Assembly (NCBI GenBank): GCA_036924285.1
Contig: JAYKYS010000005.1
Location: forward strand, 620,001-684,000
Length of the DNA stretch: 64,000 nt
DNA from: Asterella californica
Taxonomy: Eukaryota > Streptophyta > Marchantiopsida > Marchantiales > Aytoniaceae
Reading direction: 5' to 3'
Shown here: one piece after another, positions 45,401 through 56,050 of the stretch
Numbering within the stretch: the first letter of the stretch is position 1
Layout of the letters: each line of letters begins with the position of its first letter
The notes under the pieces: generated by a model
What the model was told of the DNA's origin: nothing
The model's input: only the letters and a program-made list of their open reading frames with translations
The model's database searches: none
Translations under genes and position numbers: made by a program

Positions 45401-45946
45401 AGACCCATCAGATCCAATCTTCAGCTCTTCAAGGGTCTTCTCCGTGAACTTGTGTCCTATCATTGCAGGATCTCTCAAACTCTTCTCCTTTGAAGCTCGA
45501 TCCATCTGTTGGTTGGTGTCTTCTGGCAAAGGACCAGCAATTGGCTTTACTTTCCTATCCACTGTCTTGTACCTTGTCTCAACTCGAACCTCCGGCGCAC
45601 GGAATGATTCGATCACCGAATAGACCTCCCTTGAATGAATCTGCACGACCTTATCCATATCCTCCCATCCAATAGACATGATCTCTCGCAAGGGATCTTC
45701 CAACCCATCCTCTTCATAAACACCAGAAATCCATTCATCCCTTTCTAGCTCACCCAACTCTTTCAACATCAACTCAACACCACGCAAATGTTTTTGTTCT
45801 TTTCTTCTCAGCTCTTCTATCTTCTTGTAGACAGCAATCCCACACTCTGAAAATCCAATAAACCCTGTACAAAAGGCACTATCTCCATCAAGCGAGAGTA
45901 CCTTCTCTTGCGCACCACCACAATCCCGCTCTATAGTGGTACTCAA
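42474..45946 (-). pseudogene. Pol (RT-RNase H-integrase) of element D, frameshifted
   Basis: Two overlapping frames, 45,946-44,384 and 44,606-42,474, are halves of one pol; the switch lies near 44,515-44,530, after KVDAIGRMKEVCNSLTEV. RT landmarks: PYSSRWFTVPKKNGSLRFIQ, YSMGDLYSGYDQFQLA, LPQGATNSVAHMMN and the active site FLDD. RNase H: LTVDTSPVAIGWTVG, a KRELWGIVSAM block and AGKDNLMADMLSR. Integrase: ESCLTCK, KWVVDLVIMPVG, ITADRGELDAHEA and NPEGNAKSERG, with 34 residues between the second Asp and the Glu. The GPY/F module FGPYVVKKVHDNATYVLQEL follows, then an acidic tail and no chromodomain. These blocks differ clearly from elements A/E and C and recall elements common in fungi and seedless plants (from memory). 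Pol starts in the -1 frame, overlapping the gag stop. Confidence 0.9.
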
Positions 45947-48351
45947 CGAAAATCCTTGAACTCTTCACTCACCCTTGGAAGCGGCTTCTCCCTCAAACGA
46001 TCTCGGTTGCGCTCGTGGTTGGACGGTACAGTCAGGAACTGTACCGCTCTCTTCCCATCTTGACTTCGGATCCTAGCATACGCAGATCCGTCGTCCAGTA
46101 CCTTTGTCTCCATCCGGGTTGCTATGATGAAAGGTTGACCCAGAATGAGTGGGTATGATGTTGCTTCCTGAACAAAGAAGTTTTGCTCAATAGCAACATC
46201 ACCTACGCGCACTCTGATGTCTGGACAAGCTCCATACAAGTCTCCTCTCGTGTTGTTGGCTGCTCTTATGACCCATCCATGCTCTGTGTCGATCGGCCAC
46301 TTCTTCCTCTTGTACAGCTCCTTCGACATGATGTTGATTTCTGATCCATGATCGATCAGAGCAACCACCGGCTCATCCAAGTCCTCGATCCTCACCAACG
46401 TCTCCGTCGTAGCTCGAGCCCAGTGACTGTGGCTGTAATGACTTGAGCTCCGCTTCCCATCCTCCTCTTCATCCTCGAAATGCACCTTGCGCCTTCGATC
46501 TCTTTCTTCCTCTGGAGAATAGACACTGCATCTTGCAAGCTCTCTCTCCTCATCCACTGACATCCTAGTATCCAAAGCATGTGATAAACAAGTCTCACCC
46601 GTAATTTGTCGTTTCCGTTTGATGACATCGATGATGACATCATGAAACTCACGCTTGGCGATGCCTAACACTTCTCTCAAAGTAAACTCCACCTTCGCAT
46701 TCAGAATGCGATCTTCCAAGACTCTCTTCAAGTCTGTTGAAGCCTCGATATCCGACTGTAGCTTGTACGCAGCCGGCTTACCCTTCTCCTTCTGAGATTT
46801 CTCCTTCGATGGAGAAGGAGCATCGTCCATCGGTAGGTCTTGAGCTCCTGCATCCCGAAGCTCTTGGCGAATCTTCTCCCCTCGAGTCTGTCTCTTTGAA
46901 GAAGTCCCTTCTCCTGAATCCTCTGAATCTCGCCTTCTCTTCTCTTCCAACAACGCTTCGTGTTGGTTCTTGGCGATGTACGCATGCACCGATAGAGCTT
47001 CTATCGGATCCTCCCATCCAGTATCCTTTCTGATCGTTGCAGCTGTCCTCTGCAACGTCTCACGTGCCATCTTCCCTTTCTGTTTCATGGAGATGGCAGA
47101 TGACCACAACTCACTTGGCTCAACTTGCTTGTTGAAACTCCTCTCAGCCTGATCCTCTACCCTTGTGCCATAAGTTCCAGCTTCCACGATGGCGACTGCT
47201 TGTGCTGATAGGTGGTCCTCAACCAACTTCTTCATCCCTCCTCTACCAAAGTTGGTCTGAAGAAGTGCACCAGTATCCCTCAACGTTACCTTCCCATCCT
47301 TCCAGAAGATCACCCCTTGCTGCAAGGTATCACTGAACTCCTTGCAATCTCTGCGCGGATGATCGGTACCATCGCACCAGATACACCGCTGGATCCAGCC
47401 TTGCTTCTCAACAGGTTTCGCTCCGCTTGTAGATCCTTGCTCCTCCAATCTGGTGAGCTTGATCTGCAAGTCTCGCATCCCACGCATGATCTCCTCAAGA
47501 CTTGAGTCCTTCTTCGGAGATACTATCGGTGTCTGAACAACTGGAACAGCAGGAGCAACCGGCACTACCTGTCTAGCAACAAGAACAACTGGTCGAACTA
47601 CAGGAACAGGTGTTACAGCAGTTGGTGATGGTGTCAGTCTCCTAACAGGAACCTTCTCTCGCCTCCGCTCCCTCTTGGTGAGCAGACCAACAGCTTCTTC
47701 AACCTTCTTCCAGCTGCTAGTCAATCCATCGTCCTCCTCCCGGTCTTCCAGAAGTATCTCTAGCTTCTCCTGCAACTTCTCATCTGCAGCCCGAAGAAAT
47801 AGCTCTGTCTTGTTGGACTGCAACGTCAACTTCTCCATCCTGGTCAACCGTGAAAACTGCTTCTCAAACTCTCTGAGCAACTCAGTAGCTTGTAAACCCT
47901 TCCTTGGTTGCTCAACCCACTCCAAGAATGACTTCTTGGTGACTCGATCAGAGTCTTCCAAGAAGTACTCATCCATCAAGGCACGAGCAAAGGTCTCCCA
48001 ATCCTTGTTAAAATGCTTCGTTAGCATTTTAACATGATCCCTAATCTCTGGAGCTGCTGCCAACTCAAACGTCTCAATCATCTCATCTTCTGAGACCCGG
48101 TTCAGCTCCATCTCCTTCACATAATGTCTCAGATACTTTGAGACATCTCTTCCATCAAACTGGTCAATCCTGCTCACCACCGCTTGTAGCGCCTTTGTTG
48201 CCAAAGCTTCCTTCCGCTCATCAGACTGTTGCTGCCGTAAGAACATAGTGAAAGCTTGGAACATCGATGCAGTCGCCGGATCCAACTGCACCTTCGGTAA
48301 CCCACTTGAACCACTAGCTCCATCTCCGTCACCTTTCCCATCCCCACTCAT
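45943..48351 (-). CDS. Gag-protease polyprotein of element D
   Basis: The first ATG is at 48,351, about 75 bases after the LTR, giving 802 residues (MSGDGKGDGDGASGSSG...). The capsid-like region is at about 30-240 (ALQAVVSRIDQFDGRDVSKY, FARALMDEYFLEDSDRV). A Pro/Val-rich linker follows, then a CCHC knuckle CIWCDGTDHPRRDC and a long charged region with DAPSPSKEKSQKEKGK. An aspartic protease comes near residue 680 with VVALIDHGSEINIM (Asp-His-Gly-Ser in place of Asp-Ser/Thr-Gly) and YPLILGQPFI. The frame is intact from start to TGA. The TGA overlaps the start of the pol frame by two bases (TTGA). A related but broken gag lies at 60,035-61,640. Confidence 0.88.
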   Translation of the reverse strand: MSGDGKGDGDGASGSSGLPKVQLDPATASMFQAFTMFLRQQQSDERKEALATKALQAVVSRIDQFDGRDVSKYLRHYVKEMELNRVSEDEMIETFELAAAPEIRDHVKMLTKHFNKDWETFARALMDEYFLEDSDRVTKKSFLEWVEQPRKGLQATELLREFEKQFSRLTRMEKLTLQSNKTELFLRAADEKLQEKLEILLEDREEDDGLTSSWKKVEEAVGLLTKRERRREKVPVRRLTPSPTAVTPVPVVRPVVLVARQVVPVAPAVPVVQTPIVSPKKDSSLEEIMRGMRDLQIKLTRLEEQGSTSGAKPVEKQGWIQRCIWCDGTDHPRRDCKEFSDTLQQGVIFWKDGKVTLRDTGALLQTNFGRGGMKKLVEDHLSAQAVAIVEAGTYGTRVEDQAERSFNKQVEPSELWSSAISMKQKGKMARETLQRTAATIRKDTGWEDPIEALSVHAYIAKNQHEALLEEKRRRDSEDSGEGTSSKRQTRGEKIRQELRDAGAQDLPMDDAPSPSKEKSQKEKGKPAAYKLQSDIEASTDLKRVLEDRILNAKVEFTLREVLGIAKREFHDVIIDVIKRKRQITGETCLSHALDTRMSVDEERELARCSVYSPEEERDRRRKVHFEDEEEDGKRSSSHYSHSHWARATTETLVRIEDLDEPVVALIDHGSEINIMSKELYKRKKWPIDTEHGWVIRAANNTRGDLYGACPDIRVRVGDVAIEQNFFVQEATSYPLILGQPFIIATRMETKVLDDGSAYARIRSQDGKRAVQFLTVPSNHERNRDRLREKPLPRVSEEFKDFR

Positions 48352-48424
48352 GACTGCCAATCTCTTCTTCAAAGTTCCACACAGAAGAATCTCCACCCCA
48401 GACCTTCACGTCGAGTTCACCACC

Positions 48425-50761
48425 GTATCGTGTCGGATATTTTGTGCGTGAAGGATGTCCAGGAAAATGCGAGGTTCCTGGCTGTGGAGATGCTGTGTGC
48501 CAAACAGAGACAAGACAGAGAAGAACAACCACGAAAAGGAATGCTGCGATATATACCACTCTGAAAGTATGTACACTGTCGATTCTTTCTCCAAACAGCA
48601 CAAAACTGAGGAAAAGATCAGAGCGGTCTGTAACCTACTTCAGAAGCCCTAAAACAAACCCCTGAAACGTAACCCTAGTCTGAAATCGCCAAAACGTAGC
48701 TCAAAGCAAGAGGAACTTCTCTTTGCTAACAACTAGAGCCACAACAGTATCATGCGATCCAAACCCAAGTCCAAACCACATCCACACACTAGCTCTTGGC
48801 TAAAGCTAGCTACCACAAGCCATACACAACCAACTAAGTCCTTAACGAACTCAAAAGGACGAAACCTGTAGCGAAGGAACCGAAAAAGACCTATCTGAGA
48901 ACTTTCTCCTTTCGCCAAACGATCTTCAAATGTTGATAGGGTCTCCTTCCCTGACTCCGTTGGCCCAAGAAACCTTCAGATCCGACTCCCGATAGTCGAG
49001 ATATCGTCGATTTTCGATCGCAGGTGACCGAACCTTCAAAAACTCCTCCCTGCGGCTTAAAACCGCTCACACCGCACAAACGGATTGTCTAAACTGATAT
49101 CCGTCTTCGCTGGTAGGTAGATCTGGCTACCTTGAACCCAACAAGACTCCAAACAAGCCGTTTGGAGTTCCCCTTGCAAAACTACTCGAGAAATTCGGTC
49201 GCAGGCTACAGAAAACTGACGTAAATCGGCTCCCTGCGGCTCAAATTTGCTCACCACACCCAAACAAACAATCCAATTCACTTACAGTCTTCTCCTATGC
49301 GTACATGAGGACTTCCTGATCGCGTAGGCACCAAGAACGAGGAGCTTGGCTCACCGATCGCGAAGAACAATCCAATCTCAGGTCGCAGGCGATGAAAACC
49401 TGACGCAAGCGCTTCCCTGCGAGCCAATTTCTCTCACAACTCTCAAACCGTCCGATAAAACTTTGTATCGTCTTCAATTTCCTGAAGAACTCGTTGTTCT
49501 GATCCCGATGGATCCAAGGACAGCAAGTTTGGACTCCGGAACGGCCCGAACGGTCCAACTCTCCTTCACAGGTAACTGAAAACCCCAATTCTGCTCCCTG
49601 CGTCTCAATTTCTCCCAGAACACAACCCCCGATCCGTCTCTTCAAGAACCGTCTTAACCTGTGCGTAGCCTGCACATATCTGAACCCGATGACACCTTGC
49701 GCGCGTGTATTGGACTTCCCAATTCTCCAAAACATCCACCGACAGGTCGCAGGAACAAGCAAGCCCCTTAAGCAAGCCCCTTGCAACAGTCTGTACGTAC
49801 GAAGTTCAACTCTCAATAATAAGAAGCAGGCCCCTTGCATGTTTGATATAACGCCTGAAGCCCTAAATACCCAGTCAGCAAGTAACTAGGGGCCTAGCTT
49901 GATTTTACCTTTTTCCGAATCGCATAACTTCTTCTCTGGATGTCCAAACGAAATAAACAAGATGCCCATGGAAAGCTGACAACGAGCTCTATCCATCTAT
50001 GCGATAAAAGTAAAGATCCGAAGTTGCGCCAAAAGCTCGTAAGCTGGGGCCTAGCTTGTTTTCTCCATCTTTCGAGTCCTGTAACTTCTTCACTATGCGT
50101 CCAAACGAAGTAGACAAAGTGCCTATGGAATGCTGACAAGGAGCTCTATCCACTGGTGCGACAAGAACGAAGATCCGAAGTGGTGCCAAAAACCCGTAAG
50201 CTGGGGCCTAGCTTATTTTCTCCATCTTTCGAGTCCTGTAACTTCTCCACTAGGCGTCCAAACGAAGTAGACAAAGTGCCTTTGGAAAGCTGACAACGAG
50301 CTCTATCCATCTATGCGATAAAAGTAAAGATCCGAAGTTGCGCCAAAAGCTCGTAAGTTGGGGCCTAGCTTGTTTTCTCCATCTTTCGAGTCCTGTAACT
50401 TCTTCACTATGCGTCCAAACGAAGTAGACAAAGTGCCTATGGAATGCTGACAAGGAGCTCTATCCACTGGTGCGACAAGAACGAAGATCCGAAGTGGTGA
50501 CAAAAACCCGTAAGCTGGGGCTTAGCTTATTTTCTCCATCTTTCGAGTCCTGTAACTTCTCCACTAGGCGTCCAAACGAAGTAGACAAAGTGCCTTTGGA
50601 AAGCTGACAAGGAGCTCTACCCATCTATGTGATGAAAATGGAGATCTGAGATTGTGCCAAAAGCCCGTAAGCTAGGGCCTAGCTTGTCTTCTCATGAGTG
50701 TCTTTGGAGCAACAAGTATCGAAGTTTGAATTTCAAGTAGGAGCCGGTCCACGACACGACA
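48425..50761 (-). repeat. 5' LTR of element D (2.34 kb)
   Basis: On the minus strand it runs from TGTCGTGTCGTGG (50,761) to CGACACGATAC (48,425). It is about 476 bp longer than the 3' LTR, nearly exactly three extra 157-bp units. A minus-strand TGGTGAACTCGACG directly after the LTR (48,407-48,420) is a candidate primer-binding site; its tRNA is not identified. Confidence 0.88.
49891..50685 (-). repeat. 157-bp tandem repeat inside the 5' LTR of D, five intervals
   Basis: The marker GGC(C/T)TAGCTT occurs at 49,891, 50,048, 50,205, 50,362, 50,519 and 50,676, exactly 157 bp apart. Alternate units share variants (CACTATGCGTCC and CACTAGGCGTCC), so the array seems to have grown by duplicating unit pairs. 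Confidence 0.95.
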
Positions 50762-51880
50762 CCGGGGTGGAAGATCCCTCCCCATGGCAGAAGCGGTCCT
50801 CTTTACTGCGCTTCCCCGCATCGCAGTAGGAGTATCCCTCATTCCCTTGTCTTCTGGAGTCTTCGGAAGACTCCTTGGTGTGACAGAAGCGGTCTTCTGC
50901 TCAGCTCGGGTGCTCAAGGGTTCCTCCAGTGAGTCAGACTCCGATCCCGAATGAATGAGAGAGATGGTCTTTCTAGGTACACTTCTAAGACCCATCTTCC
51001 TCGGAGACGTGGCGTCTTCCGACCCACTAGACTCGTCTTCTCGCACCAGAAGCGTCTTCTGATGAGAGCCGGACCTCAACTGCGGCATCAGAGTGGGAGG
51101 GGGAGTTGCGGCTGCTGCTTGGTCATCGTCTTTCGAGGTCTCCTCCTTCGCTTCCTGTTGCCCTGTTGGCCCATACTTCACCAACTGATCTCCCCTGAGA
51201 TCCCCCATGGCTACGTATAAGTAACAGAGGAAAGGTGCCAAGTGTCCTCCTATCGGGGTACCTAAGTACGCTAGCTCCGCCTGTACATAAATGTGGAAGA
51301 ATGAGCCCCAGTTGACGGGCACTCCTTCATCCCACATTGCTTCCAGGAACTCCACGTCTTGATCTCCTAGGTACCTTGTCTTCTGCGCTTTCCCCTTGGG
51401 AAAGAGATGCAGAAACAGCTTCGCCAGAAGTCGCTTCTTTGGCTCCCGGTAAGATTCGATCTTCCACCCGTTCCTCCCCTGCCTGTCCTCCAAGAAGAGA
51501 CAAGTTGTGCTTCCGGGCACATGCCACTCACTCACGATCCTGGGCAAGATCTTCTTCTCGAGCCAATACCCTCGGTCCTCGGATTCTGGCCTGTGGAAGG
51601 CCCTGCGCCACCAATCTTCAGTCCAGGAAGATGGTCTTCCTCGAGCTACTCCTGCCTTCGCAGGTACACGGTTGCGGGGTGGTAATGCTGCCCACACCTC
51701 CTCCAAAGTCCCTGGTCTGTGAGGTTCCAATCCCATAGGAAGAAATCGAGACCCAACTCCTTGAGGAAGGGTGTGGTCTCGGCCAACTCTGCTGCCGGTA
51801 ACACCAACCCTCGAGGATGCATTGACATACTGGAAGATCTGTTGCACTAAGCCACATGTACTCATTGTGAGCTGAAGGCT
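50762..51880 (-). pseudogene. Gag-like reading frame of family A/E, frameshifted and cut by element D
   Basis: On the minus strand a conserved frame starts near 51,828 (MSMHPRGLVLPAAELAE, then LGLDFFLWDWNLTDQGLW). The same protein frame is kept in the inverted copy at 53,903-54,030. Near 51,640-51,690 the frame shifts and continues as EDRGYWLEKKILPRIVSEWH, FLEDRQGRNGWKIESYREPK, DVEFLEAMWDEGVPVNWGSF and AYLGTPIGGHLAPFLCYLYV. A charged low-complexity tail follows, full of Ser-Pro and Glu/Asp, and the frame runs into the LTR of D at 50,761. The block lies 1 kb downstream of a family A/E LTR in the same orientation, so a Gag role is inferred from position. I do not recognise its fold. Confidence 0.55.
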
Positions 51881-51893
51881 CAGTCCTTCTCAA

Positions 51894-52929
51894 GTGCCCA
51901 CAATCTAGCTTCTACTTCTCAGAAGACGAAACTAGTCTTCCAGAAGTCAGCTACTCCGTCTTCCGGGATTCTAACAGTACTTCCTAGATAGCTCTCGTCT
52001 TCCAAGCTATATCTGAACAATCCTATCTAAGCAAGGCCTCGCATGGATTACCAAGAAGACAACCCACCTTGCATTACATCCTACTTCCTATCAGAAGATA
52101 CAAGATTCGCGAAACGTAGAGTGCATAACAGGTTCAGAAGATGGTTGCGGGCTCCTGCGGTGACAGTGACCTCGGAGAAGACACCCTGGACAGTTTCCGA
52201 TTTAATGTCTTTCTCGGAAGACCTCCCAAAGTCAGGCTTCCCTTCACTGGTCTCACATGTCTTCTTCTTCCTATGCGCAATCTATCCTCACAACTGACTC
52301 AAGATAATTGCACTCTGTTCTTCTGACTTCTCACCTCTCGTACACACTCAGAAGAAGCTTGCTGCTCGGTGGGAAGACATGACCCTCGACCATTCACTCC
52401 AGATTCTGTCAGCAAGACTTCTCACGACTCTCTCTTAAGTTCGGGAAGAAGAAGGAATGGGCTGCTATGGGTCGGACAGAATAGACCCGAAATGGACCCT
52501 CACGTCTTCTCGCGCATTTAGCCAGCCTTTCCTGTCTTCTAGTCTCTCTAGGAAGATGTGGATTTGAGAAGCTTGGAAGACCGGGAGGCACATGCCTAGT
52601 TTCCGTCTTCCAACCTCTCGAAATAACAAACAACTCACCAAGCCACTCGGAATTCGTACCAAGCCTCTCTTAACACAAAAGCAAAGCAAATCCACTCTTG
52701 ATACGAATTGGGTACAGTCGACTTCCGAAGACAGTCAAGCTACTGAGGCGTCTTTCGAAGACAATCTTCCGAAGATGTTCCAATCTTCCGAAGCGTCTTC
52801 TGTTCAAGGTTTCGGGAGTAGAGGGATGGTTGGGTAGAGAAATTGAAAGCTAGGATCTCCAATTTGAGGACTATGGGTAGGGAAGCTCGAATTGAACTCG
52901 GGAAGAAGCAAGAAGATGTTTGACAGAAA
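51894..52929 (-). other. Leader of element E between LTR and gag-like frame
   Basis: No reading frame is convincing. GAAGAC/GTCTTC words are very frequent. The inner end of the LTR and a primer-binding site could not be fixed; a minus-strand TTGGTACGAATTCCGAG (about 52,645-52,661) is one candidate. Confidence 0.4.
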
Positions 52930-53817
52930 TTGGGCAGCGCTTCCGCGTTCAATGTCACAATAGGAAAATGAGGATGGGAGAATCGATCGATTAGGCTGCA
53001 TGCAAACCACTGGGGAAGCGCGGGGGATACCAACAAAGGCAAGAAGCAGTGGGGAAGGGGAGAGAACATGGGAAGAACCTCTACTGTCTTCTGTTGACTT
53101 CCCGAGCTATCTTCGATCTTCCGCGCGCTTCTGGTTCGGGTTCCAGCTCCAGTGCGACCCCACAAGACTGCTTCCGCTGTCAGCTTCTGGCTACGCCTCA
53201 ATTCCACCTTCGATTCCACTTCAGTCACCCTCCAATGTCAGCTTTCGGTTGCTCACAGAAAACGTCTTCCACCTACTATGCTTCCTGTGCTTCAGCAATT
53301 CGATCTCGCCTTCTTGCTAGTTTCGAATCGATCCTAATCCTCACTCGATTTCACCTCGCTGTCTCCTCACTCAAGGCTCACCCTCGAATCGAACTTCTCA
53401 ATCAAGAAACGCTCCTGCTGCGGGAAGTCGGAAATCTGCTAATGCGCTTCCTGCGCATCTTCCCCGCAGTTTAGGAGTTTCGACCCTAGATGACCTACCT
53501 GACCTACCTACCTCCTTGGTGTTACCTAGTAGGTACACCCACTCTTTTACCAGGTTTAAGCTTCCGCAGTTGCCGTCTTCTGGAAGATGCGTGTCTTCCG
53601 CCGTCTTCCGTCTTCCGAAGACACTGTCGAGAAGACGTTTCCCGGAAGACGGTCGTCTTCCGAAGAAGTCAACTTCTTATTACAAAAAGTTCGTAAGATC
53701 GTCTTCCTGCTAAGGAAGACGTAGTCTTAAGTAACAACGCTTCTTCAGTTATACAAACAAGTTATTAATCTTAAAAATTTCAAAAATTCGTGAACCTTGT
53801 AATTTGTGGGCACCACA
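52930..53817 (-). repeat. LTR of element E (family A/E)
   Basis: Aligns with 1-927. On the minus strand it starts TGTGGTGCCCACA at 53,817. The left boundary given is only where alignment with the window edge copy begins; the LTR may extend to about 52,690. Confidence 0.75.
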
Positions 53818-54032
53818 GGAAGCTAGACTGTGAGAACTTGGGAAGGACTGAGCATTCGGCTCACAGTAAGTACGTTTGGCTTAGTGCAACAGAGTTTCAA
53901 GTATGTTGATGCATCCTCGAGGGTTGGTGTTACCGGCAGCAGAACTGGCTGAGGCCAAATCCTTCATCAAGGAGTTGGGTCTCGACTTCTTCCTGTGGGA
54001 TTGGAACCTCGCCGACCAGGGTCTTCTGGAGG
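53818..54032 (+). pseudogene. Inverted gag-like fragment of family A/E
   Basis: The plus strand here matches the minus strand of about 51,690-51,910, including AACTGGCTGAGGCC and the WDWNL coding block. A plus-strand ATG frame (53,903-54,049) preserves PRGLVLPAAELAE and KELGLDFFLWDWNL. At 54,028-54,033 it joins pol sequence at a GGAGGA microhomology. Confidence 0.8.
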
Positions 54033-55931
54033 ACATCCGTACCGAGTGATAATGTTATGCCAGAGGAACCTGGCTACTACTGCGGCATCGTTCTTCCTTG
54101 TGGCTTCGCCTTCCATCATCTTGGTAGCATAGTCGGTAGCTATCAAAATATACCGTGCTCATGTTCTTCTAGCCACCGAGGCGATAGGCCCAACAAAGTT
54201 GATTCCCCACTTTTCAAAAGGAGCAAGCGGAAGAATGGGAGTAAGAGGCCACCTAGTAGTAGCTGTTGATCTTCCCACTCTCTGGCACGCATCACATTTC
54301 CTGATCTCCTGAAAAGTGTCTCTGTACATGGTCGGCCACCAGTATCCGGCGTCTAACATCTTCTTCACTGTGGTCTTCAGCCCGTAGTGACTCCCAGCAT
54401 CTTCGTGATGAAGACATGTGATTACTGGCTTAATCTCTGAAGGCTCCAGGCATCTTCTTAACTTCTCGTCATGTCCCTTCCGAAACAGGATACCCTGGAA
54501 GATGGCGTAAGGACCTGCCTTGTGTAAGAAGACAGCCTTCTGCTCCGCATCCAATCCCTCTGGGTACTGTTGGTCTTCCAAGAACTTCCTTAAGTCCTTG
54601 AAGATCGACTCTTCTGTGGAAGTCGTAAAGACTGGATCAGAAGATCTAGTCTCGTCTTCTGGGAAGCAGGCGGTACGCCCCCCCTCAGATGAAAGTGTCT
54701 CTGTGAAAACTGAAAACAGCTTCTCGTCAGAGAACTCGTCTTCCACTTCATCTTCTCGTCGTTCCGTCTCCAATCTGGATAGGTAGTCAGCATTCACATG
54801 CTGTCTTCCAGGCCTGTACTCAACTGTGTAAGTAAATTCCTGGAGTAGGAGAATCCACCTAGCTATCCTACCAGACAAATTTGCTTTCTTCACAAGATGG
54901 TTCAAAGAAAAATGATCCGCATAGAAGACAAACGGGTTGGCTAGAAGATAGTGTCTAAACTTCCTACAGGAGTAAATCATGCCAAGACACTCCTTTTCAG
55001 TTGTCGAGTACTTCTTCTCTGCATCATTGAGTTGTCTTCTCGCATAGTAGAGGGGATAATCCTTCTTCTTCTCATCTTTCTGACTCAACACCACCCCTAT
55101 GACGAAAGCGGAAACATCCACATAAATGTGGAAGACTCTCTCCCAATCAGGTGGTCTTAGGACAAGGGATTCCGACAGAAGCCTCTTCATTTCTTCGAAT
55201 GCTTCCTGCTGCTCAGAAGACCAAATGTAGGGTTCGTCCTTCTTCAGCAACTTGGTGAACCTTCCTGCTACCTCTACGTACCTGTCAATAAACCTCCTGT
55301 AGTATCCTACGTTGCCTAGGAAGCTTCTCAACTGAGTCAGGTTAGCAGGTGGGTGGAGTTTCATGATGACTTCCACCTTAGCACAGTCGACTTCTATACC
55401 TCTTCCGGAAATCCTATGTCCTAGCAAAATTCTCTCTGACATACCAAAGAAGCTTTTCTCAGGGTGAAGAGCCAAACGATGTTCTCTACACTTCAGAAAA
55501 CACTTCCTTAGGAATATCAGGTGGTCTTCTTTCGATCCAAACACACAGAAGTCATCCAAGAATATCTCCATGAGGTACGAAGATACTCCTTGTAATCATC
55601 AATCTCTGGAATGTGACGAGCGCGTTGCATAAACCAAACGACATTTGATTGTATGCCTACGTATCCCAATCTGTAGTGAAAGTGGTTTCGACTTGTCTTC
55701 TTCTCTGATTGAAACTTGGTTGTACCCAGAATATCCATCCAGGAAGCTGTAGAAATGTCATGCTACCTGGTCTAACACAGAGTCGGTGAATGGTAAAGGA
55801 TGATGATCCTTCTTCGTGGTCAAGTTCAGCTTCCGGAAGTCCTAACACACTCGGATCTTCCCTGTCTGCTTCTTCGGCACGATGACGATAGGAGCTACCC
55901 ACTCACTACTAAGTACTGGGAAGATGACTCT
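54030..55931 (-). pseudogene. Pol fragment of family A/E, second copy
   Basis: The minus-strand frame 55,571-54,159 (470 codons) covers RT from FLDDFCVFG, the RNase H block (IYVDVSAFVIGVVLSQ, STTEKECLGMIY), the integrase zinc-binding end and the start of its core. The first catalytic Asp is Asn: KWGINFVGP, against KWGIDFVGP in the copy at 1.8 kb. RT upstream of 55,571 continues in other frames to 55,931, where homology with the first copy stops at a palindrome. Lacking RT entry, protease and the integrase end, it cannot act alone. Confidence 0.85.
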
Positions 55932-55965
55932 CGCCGCTCTACGCTACGCGTAGAGCGGCGAGAGT
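55927..55965. repeat. Perfect 18-bp palindrome with 3-base loop
   Basis: ACTCTCGCCGCTCTACGC, then TAC, then the exact reverse complement. It sits where family A/E homology ends. Confidence 0.95.
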
Positions 55966-56050
55966 TTAGTAGTTCTAGAAGTTAGCTCATGTTACTTCTA
56001 GTCCTTTATACATATGTTTGACACCTTTGCATACGGTGTTGACACTATTG

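Larger units (their letters stand above)
31749..50761 (-). mobile_element. Ty3/gypsy element D with long LTRs, split by nested element C
   Basis: Minus-strand order: 5' LTR 50,761-48,425; gag-protease 48,351-45,943; RT-RNase H-integrase 45,946-42,474; polypurine tract 42,410-42,399; 3' LTR 42,398-42,348 continuing at 33,558-31,749 after the inserted element C. LTR ends read TGTCGTGTCG at the start and CGACACGATA(C) at the end. The coding part has one clear frameshift in pol. The two outer flanks do not show a matching target duplication (see findings). Confidence 0.85.

Noticed and set aside
51337..51738. 133-codon plus-strand frame
   Set aside because: Antisense shadow of the gag-like frame of element E.
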